From contig NZ_JAEMUW010000011.1 in NCBI RefSeq assembly GCF_016598485.1, positions 154,074 to 218,073 of the forward strand: 64,000 nt of DNA, read 5' to 3'. The notes under the pieces are model-generated. The model searched no databases, was not told where the DNA came from, and was given only the letters and a program-made list of their open reading frames with translations. The translations under genes and the position numbers were made by a program. Below, in pieces: positions 17,417 through 27,277 of the stretch. Origin of the DNA: Micromonospora coerulea. GTDB taxonomy: Bacteria > Actinomycetota > Actinomycetes > Mycobacteriales > Micromonosporaceae. Every line of letters begins with the position of its first letter. The stretch's first letter is position 1.

Positions 17417-18381
17417 CCGCCCCCCTGCGCCTCGGCACCCGGGGCAGCGCCCTGGCGATGGCCCAGTCCAGCCAGATTGCCGAGGCCCTGACCGCGGCCA
17501 CCGGCCGCCCGGTCGAGCTGGTCGAGGTGGTGACCGCCGGGGACCGCTCCTCGGCCCCGGTGCACCGGCTCGGCGTCGGTGTCTTCGTCTCCGCCCTGCG
17601 GGACGCGCTTGCCGCCCGCACCATCGACTTCGCCGTCCACTCGTACAAGGACCTGCCGACGGCGGCGGCCCCCGGGCTGCACATCGCGGCGGTACCGCCC
17701 CGGCAGGACCCGCGCGACGCGCTGGTCGCCAAGGGCGGCCGGACGCTCGCCGAGCTGCCGACCGGCGCGGTGGTGGGCACGGGCGCGCTGCGCCGGATCG
17801 CCCAGCTGCACGCGCTCGGCATGCAGCTGGAGGTCACCCCGATCCGGGGCAACGTGGACACCCGGCTGCGCCGGGTGCTCGGCCCGGACGCCGACCTCGA
17901 CGCGGTCGTGCTGGCCCGGGCCGGGCTGGCCCGGCTCGGCCGGACCGACGTGATCACCGAGACGCTCGACCCGATGCTGATGCTGCCCGCGCCCGCCCAG
18001 GGCGCGCTGGCCGTGGAGTGCCGGATCGACGACCCCGACCTGGTCGAGCTGCTCGCGGTGCTCGACCACGCACCGTCCCGTGCCGCGGTCACCGCGGAAC
18101 GGGCACTGCTGGCCACCCTGGAGGCCGGGTGCAGCGCACCCGTCGCCGCCTACGGCGAACTCGCCGAGGGTGACGCCGGTGAGGAGATCTACCTGCGCGG
18201 GGCGGTGATCAGCCCGGACGGTACCCGTGACCTCCGGCTGTCCCGCACCGGAACGCCCGCCGACGCGGCGGAGATCGGCAAGGCACTCGCCGCCGAGCTC
18301 CTCGAACTCGGCGCCGACTCGATCCTCGGCCAAGAAGGACACGCCGGCCCGGGGACCCAGCAATTTGGGAGCACTGAATGA
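17413..18381 (+). CDS. hemC: Porphobilinogen deaminase (hydroxymethylbilane synthase)
   Basis: Polymerises four porphobilinogens into hydroxymethylbilane. Seen: RLGTRGSALAMAQS at the N-terminus, the active-site segment FAVHSYKDLPT with catalytic Asp80, the arginine-rich patch PIRGNVDTRLRR, and C240 in LEAGCSAPVAAYGE, which carries the dipyrromethane cofactor. Length is 322 residues. The ATG overlaps the hemA stop by 4 bases, and its own stop overlaps the next ATG. Confidence 0.97.
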   Translation: MTAPLRLGTRGSALAMAQSSQIAEALTAATGRPVELVEVVTAGDRSSAPVHRLGVGVFVSALRDALAARTIDFAVHSYKDLPTAAAPGLHIAAVPPRQDPRDALVAKGGRTLAELPTGAVVGTGALRRIAQLHALGMQLEVTPIRGNVDTRLRRVLGPDADLDAVVLARAGLARLGRTDVITETLDPMLMLPAPAQGALAVECRIDDPDLVELLAVLDHAPSRAAVTAERALLATLEAGCSAPVAAYGELAEGDAGEEIYLRGAVISPDGTRDLRLSRTGTPADAAEIGKALAAELLELGADSILGQEGHAGPGTQQFGSTE

Positions 18382-19958
18382 CCCGCACCCGTAAGCCCGT
18401 AGGTCGCATCGCGTTCGTCGGGGCCGGCCCCGGCGACCCGGGCCTGCTGACCCGCCGGGCGCACGACGCCCTGGTCGACGCCGACCAGGTGGTGTACGAC
18501 CGGGGAGTCCCCGAGTCGCTGCTCGACGTCGTCCGCGCGCAGGCCAAGTCCGACGCCCAGTTCAGCCCCGCCGAGGGCGTGCCGGGTGATGTGGCGAAGG
18601 TGCTGATCTCCGCGGCCCGCTCCGGGCTGAACGCGGTGCACCTGGTCGCCGGTGACCCGTTCGGCCACGACTCGGTGGTCAAGGAGGTGCAGGCGGTGGC
18701 GCGTACCGCCGCGCACTTCGAGGTGGTCCCGGGCGTCGGCCAGGCCGAGGGGGTGGCCACCTACGCCGGCGTGCCGCTGCCGGGCGTACGGACCGCCGCC
18801 GACGTCGAGGACGTCAGCACGCTGGACTTCGACGCGCTGGCCGCAGCCGTCGGCCGCGGCTCGCTGGCGCTGGCCGTGGACGCGGGTGACCTGGCCGCCA
18901 TCCGGGACGGCCTGCTGGCCGCCGGGGTGGACGGGACGACCGGCGTCGGGGTGACCGGCGACGGCACCGGCGAGACGCAGTACACCACCACGTCGACCGT
19001 CGACTCCTTCGTCGCGGCGGCGCTCGGCTTCACCGGCCGGGTGGTGCTCACCGTCGGCGCGGGCGTCGGCCAGCGGGACAAGCTGAGCTGGTGGGAGAAC
19101 CGGCCGCTGTACGGCTGGAAGGTGCTCGTCCCCCGGACCAAGGAGCAGGCCGGCGCGATGAGCGCCCGGCTGCGCGCGTACGGGGCGATCCCGTGCGAGG
19201 TGCCGACCATCGCGGTCGAGCCGCCGCGTACCCCCGCCCAGATGGAGCGGGCGGTCAAGGGCCTGGTCGACGGCCGGTACGCCTGGGTGATCTTCACCTC
19301 GGTGAACGCGGTCCGCGCGGTCTGGGAGAAGTTCGCCGAGCACGGCCTGGACGCCCGGCACTTCGGCGGCGTCAAGATCGCCTGCATCGGCGAGGCGACC
19401 GCCGACGCGGTCCGCGCCTTCGGCATCCAGCCGGAGCTGGTCCCGTCCGGGGAGCAGTCCTCCGAGGGGCTGCTGGCCGAGTTCTCCCCGCACGACGAGA
19501 TCCTCGACCCGGTGGGCCGGGTGCTGCTGCCGCGCGCCGACATCGCCACCGAGACGCTCGCCGCCGGGCTCACCGAGCGCGGCTGGGAGGTCGACGACGT
19601 GACCGCCTACCGGACCGTCCGGGCCGCCCCGCCGCCCGCCGAGATCCGCGACGCGATCAAGTCGGGCGGGTTCGACGCGGTGCTCTTCACCTCGTCGTCC
19701 ACCGTCCGGAACCTGGTCGGCATCGCCGGGAAGCCGCACGCGCGTACCGTTGTTGCCGTAATCGGGCCCAAGACGGCGGAGACCGCCACGGAGTTCGGCC
19801 TGCGGGTCGACGTGCAGCCTCAGCACGCCTCGGTGCCCGACCTGGTGGAGGCGCTCGCCGCCTACGCCGTCGAGCTGCGCGAGAAGCTCGCCGCGATGCC
19901 GGCGAAGCAGCGCCGCGGTTCGAAGGTGCAGGGGCCGACCGCCCTGAGGTTCCGCTAG
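18378..19958 (+). CDS. Fused uroporphyrinogen-III C-methyltransferase / uroporphyrinogen-III synthase
   Basis: Bifunctional enzyme of 526 residues. The N-terminal domain (about 8-245) is a SUMT-like tetrapyrrole methylase with FVGAGPGDPGLLTRRAHDAL, AGDPFGHD and VVPGVGQAEG. The C-terminal domain (about 250-510) is HemD-like: YGWKVLVPRTKEQAG, VIFTSVNAVRAV, FTSSSTVRNLVG. It would cyclise hydroxymethylbilane and could divert product toward precorrin-2 (sirohaem/cobalamin). The same fusion is usual in Streptomyces and relatives. The SUMT loop is diverged, so methylase activity is less certain than HemD activity. Confidence 0.92.
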   Translation: MTRTRKPVGRIAFVGAGPGDPGLLTRRAHDALVDADQVVYDRGVPESLLDVVRAQAKSDAQFSPAEGVPGDVAKVLISAARSGLNAVHLVAGDPFGHDSVVKEVQAVARTAAHFEVVPGVGQAEGVATYAGVPLPGVRTAADVEDVSTLDFDALAAAVGRGSLALAVDAGDLAAIRDGLLAAGVDGTTGVGVTGDGTGETQYTTTSTVDSFVAAALGFTGRVVLTVGAGVGQRDKLSWWENRPLYGWKVLVPRTKEQAGAMSARLRAYGAIPCEVPTIAVEPPRTPAQMERAVKGLVDGRYAWVIFTSVNAVRAVWEKFAEHGLDARHFGGVKIACIGEATADAVRAFGIQPELVPSGEQSSEGLLAEFSPHDEILDPVGRVLLPRADIATETLAAGLTERGWEVDDVTAYRTVRAAPPPAEIRDAIKSGGFDAVLFTSSSTVRNLVGIAGKPHARTVVAVIGPKTAETATEFGLRVDVQPQHASVPDLVEALAAYAVELREKLAAMPAKQRRGSKVQGPTALRFR

Positions 19959-19976
19959 TCAGCGAGGGAGGCCCCC

Positions 19977-20953
<977 letters not shown>

Positions 20954-20960
<7 letters not shown>

Positions 20961-22102
20961 GCGCTGACCGTCACCACCGTCACCACCTCCGCCACGTCGT
21001 AGACCCGACGCGCGCCCGCCGGCGGCTCGGCCCAGGCCACCCGGACCGTGGTGTCGTCGGCCCAGGCCAACCCCTGGATGCCACCGGGGGTCGGGGCCGG
21101 GCGTGTCGTGCCGATCAACCGGTCGACCACGAGCGACCTGGCGGCGATGTCGAACACGGCGACCCGCTGCCCCCGGCCGCGGTCGACGTACGCGACGGCG
21201 ATCAACCGGCCGTCCGGGGAGAGCCGCAGGTCGTTCTGGCAGTTGCCGTTGACCGTCAGCGAGGCGATCCGCCTGCCGTCCGTGAGCCGACGCACGTCGG
21301 TGCGACACCGGAAGTCGGTCCGCTGCTCGGCGAGGCGGTCGGTGCCCACCACGGTCTGGCTGGCGGCCAGCAGGTCGACACCCGCGGTCGACGACCGGAG
21401 CACGATCCGTTCCCGGCCGGTGGTCAGCTCGTGCGCCACGATGCCCTCGTCGCGAGCGAGGTAGGCGTACCGCTGGTCGGCGCCGAGCAGCTCGACGCTC
21501 CGGCCCTTGATCCGGATCTCCCGGCCGACCTGCACGGCGTCGTCCGCGCCCAGCACCACCAGCTTGATTGAGAGCCCTTCGACGTTCGGGCCGTCGGTGC
21601 GCCGGACCCCGGGCATCAGGTCGGTGTACACCAGCCCGACCAGCCGTCCGTCGGGCAGCGCCGCGCCGAGGGTGAAGTCCTTCGGCACCCGGTGCCGCCG
21701 CACCGACCCGTCCGGCAGCACCTCGTCGGCGACCCCGCCGCGCAGGCCGACCGTCGGCCCCTTGCCGGCGTCGAGCCGCCAGGTGTTCGGGTTCACCGCG
21801 ACCATCAGGCGTTGCGCCGGTTCCACCGGCCGGGCCGGCGGCGGTGCGGTGGTCGGGCTGGCCGACGCCGGCGCGGGCGGTGGAGCCGGCCGGGCGCCGT
21901 GGTTCCCGGCCAGCAGCGGAACGGCACCCGCGGTCACCGCCACCAGGACGGCCAGCCCGCCCGCGGTGGCCACGGCCCGCCGGCGACGCCGGACGCGGGC
22001 TCGCCGGCGCACGTTCGCGAGGTCCCCGGCGTGCGGTGCGGTGGTGCGCGCGGCGCGGTGCACCAGGTCGGCCAGGTCATCCGGTACGACGTCCACGGTC
22101 AC
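20954..22102 (-). CDS. Membrane-anchored beta-propeller-like partner of a SigE-family sigma factor
   Basis: The 382-residue protein starts with a short cytoplasmic part ([16 protein letters not shown]), a basic [11 protein letters not shown] stretch and one transmembrane helix (about residues 44-66). A Pro/Ala-rich linker follows, then about 290 extracytoplasmic residues with repeated beta motifs ([33 protein letters not shown]) resembling a TolB/WD40-like propeller. The GTG at 22102 overlaps the sigma factor stop by 4 bases, so an anti-sigma-like role is inferred from coupling, not from a recognised anti-sigma domain. Confidence 0.75.
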
Positions 22103-22680
22103 TCCTTCTCGTCCAGCGCCGTCCGCAGGCCGGCCAGGCCACGGGAGAGCCGGCTGCGGACCGTGCCCTCGGTCAGGTTCAGCACGGCGGCGGTCTCCGC
22201 CGTGGAGAGGTCCAGCAGGACCCGGCAGACGATCACCGTGCGCTGGCCGACGGGCAGTCGGTCCAGGGCCGACCGGGCGGCCAGGCCGGCCGGGTCGGGC
22301 GCCGCCACCGACGCCTGCCAGTCGTCGGCCGGCGGCCGTTCCCGCCGTACCTTCCGCCACCAGGAGGTCGCCCAGTTGAGCCCGACCCGGAACACCCAGC
22401 CCGCCGGGTTGTCGAGCTTCCGCACCCGGTCCCAGCGCGCGTACGCCCGGGCCATCGCCTCGTCGGCGGCCTCCCGGGCCACCGTGGCATCGCCGACGGC
22501 CAGCGCGAGCGCGCGGTGGATCCGGTCCACGTGCTCCCGGTAGAACTGCTCGAACGGCAGCGCCGTGGCGGCACCGGCGGGATCCGCGCGGTCCGGCGTC
22601 AGCTCTTCCTTGGCGCTGGCCGGCGCTGCCGGGTGGTTTCCCATGTCAGGTACACGCGCGGCCCCGGCCGGGTGTTCCAT
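22099..22680 (-). CDS. ECF sigma factor, SigE family (actinobacterial)
   Basis: A 193-residue sigma-70 family protein. Region 2 is LPFEQFYREHVDRIHRALAL and then EAADEAMARAYARWDRVRKL. The NPAGWVFRVGLNWATSWWRK segment is typical of the SigE (SHP/ECF41-adjacent) family. Region 4 is VIVCRVLLDLSTAETAAVL and LTEGTVRSRLSRGLAGLR. ATG at 22680 follows GGGGGGTGA; an alternative start is the Met 12 codons downstream. It is coupled to the membrane protein gene after it. Confidence 0.9.
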   Translation of the reverse strand: MEHPAGAARVPDMGNHPAAPASAKEELTPDRADPAGAATALPFEQFYREHVDRIHRALALAVGDATVAREAADEAMARAYARWDRVRKLDNPAGWVFRVGLNWATSWWRKVRRERPPADDWQASVAAPDPAGLAARSALDRLPVGQRTVIVCRVLLDLSTAETAAVLNLTEGTVRSRLSRGLAGLRTALDEKE

Positions 22681-22768
22681 CCGTTCACCCCCCGGTTTCC
22701 GGAGCCCGCGCGACCGATGACCCCCGCCCGCGACGGTGGTGCCCGCCCCCGCGGTGGACGGATGGAAA

Positions 22769-22806
22769 CGGCCCGTCGTCCAGCCGGTGAGCTGGACGAC
22801 GGGCCG
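22769..22806 (-). terminator. Rho-independent terminator of the nuclease gene
   Basis: A perfect 16-bp stem with arms CGGCCCGTCGTCCAGC and GCTGGACGACGGGCCG surrounds a 6-base loop. Read on the reverse strand it is followed by TTTCC. It begins 17 bases after the ExeM/NucH stop. Confidence 0.88.
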
Positions 22807-22822
22807 CTTCGGGGCGGAGCCG

Positions 22823-25800
22823 TCAGTCGTCGTTGGTGATGGTGCCGACCGCCACCGCATCGGCGACCCGGAGCCCCGGCACGCCGGTGACGAAGAGCTT
22901 CAGCTGCTCGTCCGCCTCGACCTTCCGGTCACCGCGGACGGTCACCGGGAAGACGATGGACGTCTGGCCGGCGGCCAGGGTCCGGCAGCCGGTGTACGGG
23001 TCGTAGTCCGTACCGGGCTGGGCGGTGGTGCCGTAGGTGGTGGCGCAGATCAGGGCCGGCTCGGAGAGCGGCCGGGACAGCGTGACCGTGAAGGTCAGGG
23101 CGGCGTCGCCCTTGTTCCCCTCGGCCACCGCGGCGTCCGCCACCGTCAGCGACGCCCGGGAACGGAACCGGGCCACCTGCGGGTCGTGGTCGCTGGCACC
23201 CCGGTCGCCGAGCTCCGCGGCGTCCGTCGGGTAGTCGGCGTTGATGTGGGCCGAGCGGATCTGCACCAGGTCGCCGTGGAGCTTGTCGTTGACGAAGAGG
23301 TTGTCCAGCGTCTGCGTCTGCCCGCTGAAGGTGTACGAGTACGCCGCCGCCGGCACGTCCGCGACCAGGTCGTCCCAGAGGTTGTGCATGCCGGCCTGGT
23401 AGAGCGGGCCGAGCTGGTCCGACGGGGTCGGGTTCGCCGCGCTGGCGATCGGGTCGTCGGGACGCGGGAAGACGTTCAGGTCGCCGCCGTGGATGACCCG
23501 GGCGTCCGGGTCGCTCGCCTCGACGGCCTTGACCAGCGCGGCGCCGTACGCGGCCTGCTCCCGCCGCTGTCCGACCCGAGTGTCCGGGCCGGACGAGAAG
23601 TGGTTGCTCAGCGCCCAGAGCGTGTAGTGCTCCGTCGAGCCGGGCGCCGCCGCCACGGTGAACTTCCCGAGCTGCGGGGCCCGGGTGTAGACGTTCACGC
23701 CGTCCACGCCGGTGGACCGGTCCACGTCGGCCGGCAGCACCGCGTTGAGCGCCTTCGGGTTCTGCACGTCGGCGTTGGCCGGCAACCCCGCCGAGCGGTA
23801 CTCCACAGTCGGGGCGGAGCCCAGCAGCGGGTCGGTGCCGGTCGCCTCGGCCAGCGTCAGCCGGTCGGTGCGGTAGAGGAACGCCGAGGTGATGCCCCGG
23901 GCGTCCGCGCCCGTCCGGTCGTACGCGGCGGCGTAGGCCGGGCCGCCGTTGGCCGCGATGGTCAGCGCCAGCTCCTGGATGGTGTCCGGGGCGCCGTCGG
24001 CGTCGTTGGTGTCCCCGCAGGCCAGCTTGCCGTCGGCGACCGTGCAGATGTCCTGGTCCTCGGCCTCCTGCACCAGCAGCAGGTCGGGGCTGTGCAGGGC
24101 GTTGACGATCTGCCGGGCCTGCACAGCCAGCCGCGCGGTGTACGCCGCCTCGCTGGCCGGCACGTAGTCGAACGGCGGGGTGACCCCGGTGCAGCCCGGG
24201 TTGCCGGCGAAGTCGCAGCCGTCGAACGGGTCGTCCCGGTAGTCGTACAGGTTCTCCAGGTTGTAGGTGGCGACCGCGACCTCGGTGTTCCGGTCCGCCG
24301 GCTGCGGCGGGTTGTTCGCCGCCGGGTCGGCGCCACCGGTGAGGGTCAGCTGCTCCGGCTGGACGCTGTACTTGCTGAACGCGTACGAGATGGCGCCGTA
24401 GGCGTCCTCGGTGAGCGTGTCGTAGGTGCGGGCCTCCGGCAGCAGCGCGGTGGAGTCACCGGCGGTGGCCTTCACCCCGCCCGCGCCCAGCAGGACGCGC
24501 TGGTTGTTGCCGTTGTCGAAGAGCGTGCCCGGGATGTCGTCCAGCGGGTGCGCGTCCCGGAACACCCGGCGGGCGTACGGGTCGGTCCGCTTCATGATCG
24601 GGTCCTCGCGGTCCAGCACGTAGATCTCGGAGTCGGCGGTGGAGGCGAAGATGTGCCGCGGGGCGGCGACCCCACTGCCCGAGCGGACCCGCATCCGGGC
24701 GCCCTCGTGCCGCTCCCAGAACAGGTCCGCGCCGGTGGCGTCGGCCGGCGGCGTCGCGTCGTCGATCCGCACGACGGTGTCCACGTCCAGGCCGGAGTCG
24801 AGCTTGCGCACCAGCGAGGCGCTGGAGAGCTGGGTCTGGTTGAAGAACTCCGACACCCGGCCGCGCAGCACCACCTCGTCGCCGACGGTCGGCGGGTAAC
24901 CGCCGATCAGGGTGGTGAAGGAGCCGGTGAAGACGAAGATGCCGTCGGAGCTGAGCGGGTCGCCGTCCTCGGTGCCCGTGCGGCTCTGCAGGTAGAAGCC
25001 GTACTGGTCGGCGCCGGCGGAGGTGCGGGTGAGCGACTTCTGGGTGATCACGCCGCGCACGTCGTACAGGGTGGAGCTGGTGCCGTTGCCGCTGGCCGGG
25101 GCGAGCGGCGAGCGGTCGGTACGGCCGCTGGAGTCGTCGCCGGTGCGGCCCTGCACCTCGCCCACCGACAGCACCGTGGTGGCCTGCACGGTGAGCGTGC
25201 AGGTCGCGGTCGTGCCGTCGGCGTCGGTCGAGGTCACGGTGACCGCGTACGAGCCGGCCGGCAGGCCGGAGGCGGTGAGCGTGGCGGTGGCGGTGCCGCC
25301 GGCCGAGCCGGCCGGGGTGAACGCGGTACGGCTGACCGAGCCGCTCGCCGGCGCCGGGTTGACGCCGGTGACCGCGAGGTCGGTGATCGTGTCGTCGGCG
25401 TCGGTGGCGGTCACCTCGCGGGTGGCGGTGGCGCCGGCCTCGACGGTCAGCGTGCCGCCGCAATTCAGCGCGGCCGGCGCGTCGACCGGGCCGCCGCCGT
25501 CGACGGAGTGGCTGCCCAGGCCGTCGAAGGTGTCGGTGGCGAAGCCGGCCCACTGGGCGGCCGGGTCGAAGGCGTCCGACGGGTCGGTGTCGCCGGCGGT
25601 CACCGCGGGAAGCCGGCGCAGGGTGTTGTCGGCGGTGCTGGTGAGCCCGGTGCCCCACTCGGTGCCCGGGTCGACACCGACCTGGCCGAGCGAGTCGACC
25701 ACCGTGCCGCCCTTGCGCAGCACGATCGCGTCGTCGCCGTTGTACAGCGACGAGCCGTACGTCTGGTCGGCCTGGGCGAGGATCGCCGGCGCGGCCGAGG

Positions 25801-26095
25801 AAGCGGCGAAGACGAAGACGTCACCGGCGGCGACGGTGCCGCTCAACGCGACGTTGGTCGAGGTGGTGGCGCCGTTGAAGAAGAGCTGGAGCTGGTAGCT
25901 GGCGGCGGCCAGGTCGACCGGGGCGCCGGTGCCGTTGTAGAGCTCGATCGCCTTGTTGTTGGACGAGCCCTCGACGTACTCGGAGATGAACAGGTCGCTG
26001 GACGCGGCGCTGGCCGCGGGGGGTGCGACGCCGATGGCCGTGGCGGTGACGGCGGCGGCGGTCGCGAGCGCGGCGAATGTGCGGCGCGGGCGCAT
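22823..26095 (-). CDS. Secreted ExeM/NucH-family extracellular endonuclease
   Basis: A 1090-residue secreted nuclease with a signal peptide (about 1-30, cleavage after PAASA). A lamin-tail/LTD-like domain (about 31-165: LFISEYVEGSSNNKAIELYN) is followed by an Ig-like segment. An OB-like ExeM region with VGEVQG comes next (about 315-450), then an endonuclease/exonuclease/phosphatase domain (about 625-960). That domain shows VATYNLENLYDYRDD, LLLVQEAEDQD, IHGGDLNVF and SDHDPQVARF, the metal and catalytic residues. A Calx-beta-like domain ends the protein. It probably degrades extracellular DNA for phosphate or nitrogen. ATG follows GGAGGC. Confidence 0.93.
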   Translation of the reverse strand: MRPRRTFAALATAAAVTATAIGVAPPAASAASSDLFISEYVEGSSNNKAIELYNGTGAPVDLAAASYQLQLFFNGATTSTNVALSGTVAAGDVFVFAASSAAPAILAQADQTYGSSLYNGDDAIVLRKGGTVVDSLGQVGVDPGTEWGTGLTSTADNTLRRLPAVTAGDTDPSDAFDPAAQWAGFATDTFDGLGSHSVDGGGPVDAPAALNCGGTLTVEAGATATREVTATDADDTITDLAVTGVNPAPASGSVSRTAFTPAGSAGGTATATLTASGLPAGSYAVTVTSTDADGTTATCTLTVQATTVLSVGEVQGRTGDDSSGRTDRSPLAPASGNGTSSTLYDVRGVITQKSLTRTSAGADQYGFYLQSRTGTEDGDPLSSDGIFVFTGSFTTLIGGYPPTVGDEVVLRGRVSEFFNQTQLSSASLVRKLDSGLDVDTVVRIDDATPPADATGADLFWERHEGARMRVRSGSGVAAPRHIFASTADSEIYVLDREDPIMKRTDPYARRVFRDAHPLDDIPGTLFDNGNNQRVLLGAGGVKATAGDSTALLPEARTYDTLTEDAYGAISYAFSKYSVQPEQLTLTGGADPAANNPPQPADRNTEVAVATYNLENLYDYRDDPFDGCDFAGNPGCTGVTPPFDYVPASEAAYTARLAVQARQIVNALHSPDLLLVQEAEDQDICTVADGKLACGDTNDADGAPDTIQELALTIAANGGPAYAAAYDRTGADARGITSAFLYRTDRLTLAEATGTDPLLGSAPTVEYRSAGLPANADVQNPKALNAVLPADVDRSTGVDGVNVYTRAPQLGKFTVAAAPGSTEHYTLWALSNHFSSGPDTRVGQRREQAAYGAALVKAVEASDPDARVIHGGDLNVFPRPDDPIASAANPTPSDQLGPLYQAGMHNLWDDLVADVPAAAYSYTFSGQTQTLDNLFVNDKLHGDLVQIRSAHINADYPTDAAELGDRGASDHDPQVARFRSRASLTVADAAVAEGNKGDAALTFTVTLSRPLSEPALICATTYGTTAQPGTDYDPYTGCRTLAAGQTSIVFPVTVRGDRKVEADEQLKLFVTGVPGLRVADAVAVGTITNDD

Positions 26096-26188
26096 GAAGC
26101 CTCCACGATGGGTGGACGGGACTAACGCACGTTAAGGCGCGTTCCTGTCCGCCGTCCATCCCCCGCAGGGCCGGTTGATGAATATCCG

Positions 26189-27205
26189 TCAGCGATGGGC
26201 GTCGAGACGGTGCACCAGCTCGCCGACGTCCACGCCGTACTCGCACCAGTCCCGGTCGGGCCGGTAGCCCAGCTCGGCGTTCACCTTCAGCATCGCCTCG
26301 TTGGCCTGCGCGTTCCAGGTCTGCACCTCGGCCAGCTCCGGCTCCGCCGAGCGCAGCTCCAGCAGCATCCGGGCCTTGATCGCCCGGTCGATGCCGTAGC
26401 CCCGGTGGTCCTGCACGACGATGGTGTCGTACTGGTCGGCCCGGGTCGGGTGCTGCGCCGGCACCACCACCTCGGTCAGGCCGGCCACCTCGCCGGTCTG
26501 CTCGTGCAGGGCGAGCACGATGTACGGCTTCATGCCCCGCCGGTGCAGCGTGTCCAGGCTGTCCCGCAGCCGCTGCGGGTCGTACGAGCTGGGGCGCAGC
26601 TCACCGTCGTCGAGATCGCGCACCTCGGCCTTGGTCCGCGCGTACGCCTCGATCAGATCGTCCGGCGGGCCGCCCGGGCAGAACTCCAGGTGGTAACCCG
26701 CGCTGACGCCGGTGGCCATCTCGGTCAGCGCCGGCCAGTCCACCGCGCCCAGGTCGAGCACGCTGCGGGTCTCGACGTACTCCCGGGTGAACCCGAGGGA
26801 CTCGTAGAAGGCCACCGCCGGGGTGTCGCCGACGACCTCCACGCCGATCGACTGGAAGCCCTCGTCCCAGACCCGGCGGGCGGCCAGCTTGACCAGGTCG
26901 CGGCCGAGGCCGGTGCGCCGGATCGACGGGTGCACCAGCACCTCCAGCACGCCGATCCCGCCGAGGAGCAGCACGTGGACGTGCCCGAGGATCGGCCCCG
27001 GGGTCCCGTCCGCGGCCGGCCCGTCCTGGGCGACCCAGGAGATCCGCCGCTCGCCGGGCATCACCTCGGCCAGGTATTCGCGCATGGAACTCTCCTGCCA
27101 GGGCGGATCCTGCGGGAGGTCGGCCGCCAGGACCGCGTTCAGCGTGTCCAGCAGCGACGCGATCTCGACGGACGACGCGTTCCTGGGGTCCCACTCGCGC
27201 ACCAT
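26189..27205 (-). CDS. Tandem GNAT-domain acetyltransferase
   Basis: Two GNAT folds in one protein of 338 residues. The first (about 1-165) contains VLVHPSIRRTGLGRDLVKLA (acetyl-CoA loop) and ESLGFTREYVETRS. The second (about 170-338) contains YDTIVVQDHRGYGIDRAIKA. Double-GNAT proteins of this length include MshD-like mycothiol synthases and antibiotic N-acetyltransferases; the substrate cannot be read from sequence. Start is ATG 27205 or the adjacent GTG 27208. Confidence 0.88.
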   Translation of the reverse strand: MVREWDPRNASSVEIASLLDTLNAVLAADLPQDPPWQESSMREYLAEVMPGERRISWVAQDGPAADGTPGPILGHVHVLLLGGIGVLEVLVHPSIRRTGLGRDLVKLAARRVWDEGFQSIGVEVVGDTPAVAFYESLGFTREYVETRSVLDLGAVDWPALTEMATGVSAGYHLEFCPGGPPDDLIEAYARTKAEVRDLDDGELRPSSYDPQRLRDSLDTLHRRGMKPYIVLALHEQTGEVAGLTEVVVPAQHPTRADQYDTIVVQDHRGYGIDRAIKARMLLELRSAEPELAEVQTWNAQANEAMLKVNAELGYRPDRDWCEYGVDVGELVHRLDAHR

Positions 27206-27277
27206 CACCCGTCTAGCTTGCCGTCAACGGCTGCCCGGGGGAAGGGCCTAGTTCTCCAATGTACGCGGACGATCACC

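Noticed and set aside
22736..26125. Long forward-strand open frame opposite the ExeM/NucH gene
   Set aside because: Arg/Gly/Val-rich antisense shadow caused by high GC; the reverse frame has signal peptide and catalytic motifs.
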